DNA of 64,000 bases. Origin: Manduca sexta. Its lineage: Eukaryota > Arthropoda > Insecta > Lepidoptera > Sphingidae. The stretch spans positions 10,274,727 to 10,338,726 of the forward strand of contig NC_051123.1 of the NCBI RefSeq assembly GCF_014839805.1, given 5' to 3'. This document shows, piece by piece, positions 56,266 to 64,000 of the stretch. The position numbers and the translations under genes were made by a program. The notes below the pieces were generated by a model. That model did no database searches. It was not told the origin of the DNA and was given only the letters and a program-made list of their open reading frames with translations. How positions within the stretch are numbered: the stretch's first letter is position 1; the number at the start of each line of letters is the position of its first letter.

Positions 56266-57767
56266 ATGGGGGGTCCAAAGTTTTTTTGGTCCTCCGTTTG
56301 TATCCTGTTGTTAACATCCTCTTATTATGTAGTTGCATGTGACGAAAAAGGACTCTGCCTGGTACGTATGATAAATTTAATATTATAGTAAACAATTAGA
56401 GTTGTAAGATTTCCGTGTGTTCTTAGAGACATAGTGCAAAACTTGTTTTGTGTTTGCTATATTTCATGAATTCAAACTTGCATATTTGAAAATGATACAT
56501 AATTTTAGTGTTAATTCTATATTAGAATACTATTTATATCATTAAATTATTTACAAAATAATGTATCTTTCCCGAGTACATACGAATAGTCACGAACATG
56601 AGTGTTAACAACTTATTCGGGTGTACGAGTATTCGTTACTCATAATTCATAGTCATTCGTGTATAAGTTATTCGGCAAATTATTCGCCGACAGTCTCAAT
56701 GACGCATTAGCTGTTCAAGTATTTTAGGCATAATTGATAATTTTTTTTATAAATAAACATTTTCGTTTTTCAGTTGGAGGCATTAAAAGAGTTAAAGGAA
56801 TGTAAGAAGGCATTTCTAGCTACGTGAGTGAAGCCTTTTTTTTATTTTATGTTCGCCATTTTTTATATTATACTCATATTTATTTATTTTTTCAGGCTAC
56901 TCAAACCACTTTTAGCGACTAAGCTCCTCGGTAAGCTAATAATTTTGCACTATTTATTTAAAACATAACTGCTTGCTGCCAGCAATCCGCGTAGAGATCT
57001 GTTCTTATGGTGAAAAGCAGAGCACCCTGTGATAACAAACCTTACGATAAGCTCATTCTAAAAAGACTACTGGCTTAAGCATACTAAAATTGAATGAAGT
57101 TAACGACTTGATTTAATAATAACCATTAAAAGCAAAATGCAGTATAGAATCATAACATTTTACAGAGAAAGAAAAGCTGCCTCTCCCTCTGCCACCGTTA
57201 CCGCCGCCGACGATAGTGTTGATGCCCGCGGCCCCGCCGCCGCCGTGTCTGCCGCCGCTCCCGCCGTTGCTGCTGGCGCCCCCGCCTCCGCCCTGTCTAC
57301 TTCACACGGCAGCACCACCACCACCTCCGATTATAATCCCGGCGCCCCCGCCAGCGCCGTTGTGTTTACCTCCACCACCACTATTTCTACCCGCTCCCCC
57401 GCCAGCGCCTTTATGTTTACCACCACCGCCTCCACCGTTTGTGCTGGCTGCGCCGCCTCCTGCGCCGTTAATGCTACCTGCACCCCCTCCAGCTTTTCTC
57501 CCCGCGCCGGCCCCAGCACCGTTGTTTCTACCGCCGGCACCGCTAGTACTCCCTCCACCGGCGTTACCAGCTCCGCCAGCTCCCATAGTAATTTCATTGG
57601 TGCCCCCGCCACCCTCGCTACCGTGTTTCCCGCCGCCACCTCCGCCTGGGTTACCCATGACGGCATATATGGTACCCCCGCCTGTACCAATCACATTGGA
57701 GCCAAAGCCTTTGGAGCTGCCTCCGCCGTGCTCCTGCGCTCCACCACCTTTGTCGTGTTACTATTAG
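56266..57767 (+). CDS. Secreted proline-rich protein, 260 aa (gene 4)
   Basis: Four exons, 56266-56361, 56774-56823, 56896-56930 and 57166-57767 (TAG), join in one frame with phases 0, 2 and 1. Exon 1 encodes a signal peptide ending near VVACDEKG. Exons 2 and 3 encode a short helical segment (LEALKELKECKKAFLAT). Exon 4 encodes about 200 residues of Pro with Ala, Leu and Cys in PAPPPAPLCLPPPP-like units, ending CSCAPPPLSCYY. The repeat DNA is CCN-rich, so two other frames and the reverse strand are also open. The spliced frame decides for the proline-rich reading. The function is unknown; secreted structural or glandular proteins often look like this. Confidence 0.7.
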
Positions 57768-58929
57768 ATTAAAAGTAATTTATTTAAATTAATAATTTAA
57801 TTAATGTATTTAACTAATTTATGTTTATAAATGATGTATGTTATGTGTAATTAAAACTTTTAACGTTTAATGTTTTTGTTTATTACATTCAATAAAAAAA
57901 TTATATTGTATGTTTGTGTAAATTCGCGACCTAATATTCCCAGGGCTTTTATTTCAAATTATATAGAAAACCATACTGTGACAACAGCAATTTTGTGGTA
58001 ACCGGTAATTTGAGACGCTATACGCCTAAACCATCGCAAGCGAATTACATTATGCATACTGTACAGCCAGTATAAAAATCGTTAAATTGATAATACCAAG
58101 TTTCCAGTAAATTAATGCTATTTTTTTTCAATGATTATCGAGACGAACAATCGGATTTTTTTATGACAGGCGATATATGTTTTTATCTAAGATACCAATT
58201 TTTTAACGGAATCGATTTGGACGTATATCTTTTAAAATAGAAAAATAATTTTCCAAATCGGTTAATAAATGACTCGAGTTCTGAGGAAACCATCATTAAA
58301 AAAAAGTGATTCTTGTCCTTTAAGATAAGAAGATAAGTAGTATATGTCCCTTCCTGGATCTCAAACTATCTTCCAGTGGCAAAGGGTCCATATAACCCAA
58401 TTCTGATCATTAGAACGGCATGCAGATCGCATTGTTCGTATCTATATGTTGTGTTAAGATCGCTTTCGCAAAATTTTACCTTTCGCTACCGCTATCTTTA
58501 TACTAAAAGTCATTTAAATCCATTTAGTAATTTTTGCGTTTAACGATTTCAGACAGACACGTCGGAAAAGTTTGTTTTATGGATGTTGTGTTTTTAAAAA
58601 ATGTGCATGAAATATGTTATGAACATGAAGATTTATTAAATTGTTTTAGCTATTGACGGTCCGGTCTGCACAGAATGAACTTAAGTGTCTTGAAAAACAG
58701 AAAGATAGTGAATCTAAATGTTTGTTTATTGCTTTCTCACATTGCATACATTTGAATATACATTAATTTATAAGTATATACATAAAGACAACATATTGTT
58801 AAATAAATCCTTCGTTATTGCGATTTCTACGATCTTTCGTAAATTAATTTAGCATTCGACTGTCCGCAATACATTACCTCAGAATTGTGTCGAGTATATA
58901 TTGTTGTGCATTTATACTTTACTAATCGT
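57768..58929. other. Intergenic DNA before the receptor gene
   Basis: AT-rich. At about 58360-58560 is a worn Helitron-type tail (tcctggatctcaaactatct, then cagacagacac). At 58640-58700 there is a Penelope-like fragment (ggtccggtctgcacagaatg) matching the region near 19010. No exon is seen. Confidence 0.45.
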
Positions 58930-61900
58930 ATGGGAGTCATGTTGACCCCAGCTATTGTTGCTTTCTTCAAATACAAAGTCGTCGGCAGCATTATTGTGCT
59001 AGCATGTCTGCCGCCAGCTGGTATGAATAATAGTTTTATTCTATGGCTATTCAAATAGGTATTACATAAACAAAAACGTTGTGTTTTTAACTGTCCTTGT
59101 TAGCAAAAGTACTTAGGCAAAGCTTTTACAAGCCTTCCCCGTGCTAGACGTATGTAAGTATACGTACAATGTCATCATAATAGATATATTTTTTTTTTAT
59201 CTCGTCCCATAAAATTTTGTTTAATTTAATTTAGCATATTTGTTAGAGAGAATTGATCTTTACGATACACCCTATGCATTGATGACATAAAAGAACAGGT
59301 TATTATTTTTCGGATTTTAGCCAGTTTGATTCCCAGGTGTGGCAAGTATATTTTAAAAAATATTTGAATCCAGTTTTGCTTCTCTTTAAAAATAAAGAAA
59401 TGTTTCCTTTGATTATACACATATTTGCAAATAATATAAAAAAATACATAAATAATTATGGTGCTAGTCACACCTTTGTTGGTTCTGGGGCCGTTTTCGA
59501 CAATGTCCTTTAATTATTGTTACTGGTTTGTAAAGGATACGCGATCCAAGTTCTAAACTTAGTGCGCATCTTAACGCAGTAGTAATAACCCACATAATGT
59601 AAGTGCTATGATTTGTAAATAAATAAATTAAAACTGGCTATCTCCAGTAATTAAAATACTTTACCGCCAGCTGCTGTTAAAAAAATCCAACCTATATAAA
59701 GTTCAATCTTTTTTTTTTGGATTATAGTGGTTTATGGAGTCGGTTTCTATGTCAACTCACAAACAACGTTGAATTACAGAACGTGTGAAACTTCATCGCG
59801 AGTTATCTCACCATGGAATGTTGGCAACAATCACATGTGACCAGTCTTACCTTGCGAATATTCAGCAAAAGATCCAGGGAGTCCTTTATATAAATCACTA
59901 TGGGGATAAATTGTTAAGCCAGGTTCGTTGTATTACTTAAATTAAAGGAGTTTGAAGAAATTGCATCAATAGGTAGATTTAGTTGTATTTCTTTAAATAA
60001 TCATATCGCCGGTTGAAAGGCTGGCGAAATTTTTTGCGACACTAAATTTAATACATATTTAAAATCAGTACATTTGTTTATGTTTTTTTAAACTAGTTAG
60101 ATTTTTTCGAAAAAATATTTCGCTTAAGTCAATTAACCTTTGAACCGTCGATATTTTGAACAGTATATTGAATTCAGTAATATAACAATTAACAGTGTTT
60201 CATTATTTTCTTGAAGCGTAAAAAACATAATTATGGTAGTGAAATACCTGTGCATAATTTTTATTTATTTTATTTATTTATCATCATTTTGACAATATCC
60301 TTACATTAAAACTAATACAATATTTTCGCTTTTAACTATAGTAACTATTAACTAATACACTACTTAAAAGTACAATATTAATATTATATAATATATCAAT
60401 ACATGTTTTAAAACAGGTAGACAGGGACTATTTTTCAATACAATACAAATGGTTAATAGTGGGTGAAGAAAACGTGGATTTGCACAATATCAGATACGAC
60501 GCAGACGTCACATATGTCAACAGAAAACTCCAAATATCGCGTCTAAACAAAAGTGAAATTAGTCGTAAGTAATCTCGATATTTCAGACCGTAGCAATATA
60601 GTGGTTAGGCCCTTAAACGCTTTTAAATACTCAGAGCCTGATTCTACGTAGGATCTAATCTTGTATTCTATATCTTGTATTATGGTTTAAAATCAACCCC
60701 TTTTAATTTCTAGTTGTTCCTTAAAGGTTTCCAACACGTTAACTTTATATACTGGACGTATGTTCATAAACGTAATCCCTTCCCAACTACATTTTTACTT
60801 GTACTAAATCACTTTTTTGAATCAGAACACGAAGTAATCCATTTCCAAGACGTGTACGCACATCCGGATGACGGAGTATCCATTCATTCCTGGGCTTACT
60901 GGATGGAAAATAAATTTGTATTAACACATGATCGAGCAAGAACTCTGCGAAGACTCGATCTGAAAGGTCATCCATTGAGGATTGCTACTCCGGCACGTAA
61001 TTTTGATTTTTCAATTACTAATTTCTTATAGTTACGCGAATGTTAGATTTTGTGTCAGCCCCCCCCGTGACCATGAAGGCTGCAAAGTCTTCGAAACGTC
61101 GGGAGAAAAAGTAAAATATTAAAACCGCGATAAAATCCGAAAAATAGTCTAATTTTAATGTGTAACATTCGGGTGAATAAGTATAAGAAATCTTTATTTT
61201 TTGGATTTTACCGGTCCCAAGCAAGCAAGCGGCGATAGCCTAGTTGGGTGTGGAACGGACTGCCGAGACGAATGTCCGCAGGTTCAAATCCCAAGGGCAC
61301 ACACCTCTGACTTTTCTAAAAAAATCATGTGTATTCTTTGTGAATTTATCGTTCGCTTTAACGGTGAAGGAAAACATCGTGAGGAAACCTGCACATCTGA
61401 GAAGTTCTCTATAGGAATTTCAAAGGTGTGTGAAGTCTACCAATCCGCACTAGGCCAGCGTGGTGGACTAAGGCCTAATCCCTCTCAGTAGTAGAGGAGG
61501 CCCGTGCTCAGCAGTGGGCAAGTATATAATACAGGGCTGATATTATTATATTATTATTATTACCGGTCCTAACGGTCCGCTCCGTGAACACGAAGGCTGG
61601 AAAATCTTCGAGACGTCGGGAGAAAATGAAAGTATATAATCCGTGATAAAATCCGAAAAATAGTTTCATCTCGATCTTCAGTTACTGCTTAGATTTATTG
61701 CTCTATAGGGAATTAATTGGATGTATAAATTTTATGCTGAACATCGCCCCCTCTAAAGATTTTCAGACAGATCTGTTTAAAGCGTTCTGCATCCAGCGGC
61801 ATTTTACTTTCCATGTGCCCAAATATACGTTTCTCGTATTTTCTCGATGCTTATTAATCGATGCCCATACTCACTTACGGAGCTGAAACATAACCCCTCG

Positions 61901-63947
61901 GTTTGTTTGGTGGTGCTGTGATGTTTTACACCTATACATAAGATCCGAGTAGCACAGCGGGTTATGTAACGGGCCATGCTAGTTACCTACTTGGTACATG
62001 GTGTGAGATATTCTACGTCGCACCAAAGTCGTAGACGTCGGCACACGCATCGTCAAACTGAAGTACAGATATGCGACACACTTGGTCAGATGGTATCCGA
62101 GAAACGGGTAAAGAGACTGGCCATCAGGGCACATGGGCAGATGACCTCGCGCGGTACGCCGGCAAGCAGTGGCTAAGACGTGACAGAGAAGAATGGCATG
62201 ACAAAGAGGAGGCCTGTTAGTAAGCAGCGGTAGGACACGGGCTGATAAGATTTAATCAAGCAATAGTTATTAAATTCTAGCAAATTCTACCATTAAAAAA
62301 CCTTCTATTCTCCATATTTCTTCTGAGTTAAAATTTTACACATTTGTTTAGACTGGCCTCTATACCGAAGAGACTTACAACGGAACGTTTTCTGAATATC
62401 TTGCCGATGAAAAGTTATTACGAATGGACTCCGGGATACGGAGTGCGCATGAGAGCTCGTGGCTTATTATTGACAGATTGAATGCTACGTAAGTTCAGAA
62501 CAGATTTTGAAGGTTTCCAACTAGATAGTAACAACCCTATACACTCAGCTAAAATGTTCTTTTTTTTTTAATTTGTATAGAGGCTTAAAATCACTTTAAG
62601 ACAGTTTGTCAGCTATATAGTACAAATCATTCTCGTATTATTTTAATATAAGAGAAAAGCTGCATCGGATTGAGGCTTTGAGAGAACATTATAGAATATA
62701 CCAATATCTTTAAGGGTATGGGTTCATCTCAGAGCTTCACGGACATCTAACTCATCTAACTCTAGATCTAACACATTCCATAAATAAATGATATACATAT
62801 TCAAAGCTAAAATTGGTAAAGTAGCCTTGATAAGCCGTCTTTATAGACCAATGTATGTAATGTACCCAATATAAGCGGCGATAGCCTAGTTGGGTAAGGA
62901 ACGGACTGCAAAGACGAACGTCCGCAGGTTCAAACCCCTAGGGCACACACCTCTGACTTTTCTAAAAATCATGTGTGTATTCTTTGGCCTAATCCCTCTC
63001 AGTAGTAGAGGAGGCCCGTGGTCAGCAGTGGGCAAGTATATAATACAGGGCTGATATTATTATAGACCAATGTATATCAAATAAGATCGGCTGGATTCTC
63101 ATAGCAGTTGTGACACCTTTCGCTAGTCGACATTAATATATTTGGCTCCATTGAACAATGAATATGACATGCCATGCGTACCCTAGTGTTTTCATATTCA
63201 GCATGCATTAATATTTAACAAACATTCAAATATGCGTTATAAATGAATAGTGATAAGTCTTATTTCAGCTATGTTCTACTTCCCACTTTATTATGGAGTA
63301 CAGAATTCCATAATAACAGTATGTTTGTGAAACTCCAAAATGGTGATGCTGAGTTGTCTGGTGCGATTCTCAGGGTTTTATTAAGTCGTATTAATCGACT
63401 CGATTATATACAACCGATATGGCCATTCCAGTAAGTATTTAAATAATTACTATTTTTGTACATAAAGATCAGACGACCGTGATTTTGGAATATTTCATTG
63501 TTTAAAAATTCTATTCCATCATTGTCTAATTTATTAAAATTTCTATTTTATGTAAGCTTTTTTAATTTCAGTCATTCATTCTTTTCGTAGATACTACTAG
63601 CTTCAGAGTCATTTTGATTTTGAGCTCTTGATTATAATCTTGAGAGGTACGGGATGGGAAATTTTAAATGATTTTTTATCACTATTTATTTTTTTTTCTT
63701 TCATTTTTTTTCTCATGAAAACTAACGCAAAAACATTTAGCCTACGTCTATTGCAGTGTTGGCTTCTCGTATCTAGCCGAACGGGAGAGTAGTAGCAACA
63801 TGTTTGTGGAGCCTTTCGCAGTGAGCGTGTGGTGGGCATGTCTAGGAATGGGGTTCATATTGGTTCTCGCACAAAAAGTAACGTCCAGGACACGCATGGA
63901 GAAAGATGGGGCTTTCTTCACGGTCTTAGCAACATGTCTTCAGCAGG
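58930..63947 (+). CDS. Ionotropic receptor (IR) gene, 5' part, runs past the window end
   Basis: Exons: 58930-59020, 59780-59922, 60417-60564, 60826-60996, 62352-62488, 63269-63430 and 63757-63947. Phases agree at every junction except 60996/62352, where one base or a tiny exon is unaccounted for. IRs are ligand-gated cation channels of chemosensory neurons. The N-terminal domain reads FFKYKVVGSIIVLACLPP and later QYKWLIVGEENVDLHN. The ligand-binding start reads LKGHPLRIATP. The region before the first membrane helix reads SSNMFVEPFAVSVWWACLGM, then a hydrophobic segment and TVLATCLQQG, matching the pore region of insect IRs. The pattern is closest to IR75-like receptors. The true start may lie upstream; no clear signal peptide precedes 58930. 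Confidence 0.75.
61030..61200 (+). repeat. Penelope-like 3' tail (solo)
   Basis: Contains ccccccgtgaccatgaaggc, cgaaacgtcgggagaaaaag and a worn taacattcggg end, in an IR intron. A second fragment at 61565-61675 (cgagacgtcgggagaaaatg) may be the rest of the same or another copy, split by the SINE. Confidence 0.7.
61228..61560 (+). mobile_element. tRNA-derived SINE (family 2), near full length, with TSD
   Basis: Head gcggcgatagcctagttggg, B box ggttcaaatcc, module cacctctgacttttct, tail ending in an ATT repeat. It is flanked by taccggtcccaa (61209-61220) and taccggtcctaa (from 61561), a target duplication with one change. Confidence 0.85.
61960..62225 (+). mobile_element. RTE-type LINE 3' relic
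   Basis: Translations in two frames give VVDVGTRIVKLKYRYATHLV and WADDLARYAGKQWLRRDREE, ending DKEEAC and a stop. This is the C-terminal end of RTE-clade ORF2 (R..DD....AG..W.R.A.DR..W). Internal stops and a frameshift are present. It lies in an IR intron just before the exon at 62352. Confidence 0.7.
62857..63060 (+). mobile_element. tRNA-derived SINE (family 2), internally deleted, 15-bp TSD
   Basis: Flanked by identical tatagaccaatgtat at 62842-62856 and 63061-63075. The head and the first module are intact, then about 120 bases of the body are missing before the cctctcagtagtagagg tail. The clean duplication shows insertion by target-primed reverse transcription. Confidence 0.85.
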
Positions 63948-64000
63948 GTATTATAGATTAAAAATCTATTATTACATTTTTCCATGACCCCGTAGCCCGT
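63948..64000 (+). other. IR intron at the window edge
   Basis: The donor after the exon ending CLQQ-G (63948 onward) starts an intron that continues beyond the window. Confidence 0.6.

Noticed and set aside
57137..57772. Ala/Ser/Thr-rich frame of 211 codons
   Set aside because: It begins with codons in the intron before 57166 and does not fit the splice phase from exon 56896-56930; the Pro-rich frame does.

Overview
The window is nuclear DNA of an insect, very probably a moth or butterfly. The genes are split into many short exons with GT-AG introns in AT-rich DNA. The repeats are of kinds common in Lepidoptera: Helitron-like elements ending in CTAG, tRNA-derived SINEs, Penelope-like tails, RTE-type LINE fragments, and hAT and ISL2EU-type DNA transposons.

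Region 1 (1-43.2 kb) is a tandem array of fatty-acid-synthase-like (FAS) genes on the + strand. Copy A (1-5219) enters from the left and shows the last exons: ketoreductase, carrier and thioesterase regions. Copy C (about 6060-8803) is a collapsed remnant. It keeps pieces of 5' flank, intron 2 and two 3' exons. Copy B (12626-42940) is complete. I could join 39 exons in one open frame of 2318 residues, or 2369 if a duplicated exon is included, with domain order KS-MAT-DH-ER-KR-ACP-TE.

The most striking point is that copy B looks like a non-elongating FAS. The ketosynthase keeps its cysteine but both catalytic histidines are replaced (Phe318, Tyr356). The ketoreductase has lost its glycine-rich nucleotide motif. 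The carrier serine is Asn1950, and the thioesterase serine is Glu2106. The malonyl/acetyl transferase, dehydratase and core enoyl reductase motifs remain. Copy A carries the same kinds of loss in every region it covers, yet splice sites and frames are intact in both.

Region 2 (44-58 kb) holds four small genes for secreted or probably secreted proteins, three of them rich in proline. They lie around a decayed ISL2EU-type transposon (47816-50685) and a pair of fold-back MITEs. Region 3 (58.9-64 kb) is the 5' part of an ionotropic receptor (IR) gene that runs off the right edge. Its introns contain SINEs, Penelope-like tails and an RTE LINE relic.

The FAS array, the secreted-protein cluster and the receptor show no obvious functional link. 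Gene models were assembled by hand from splice sites and frame, without transcript evidence.
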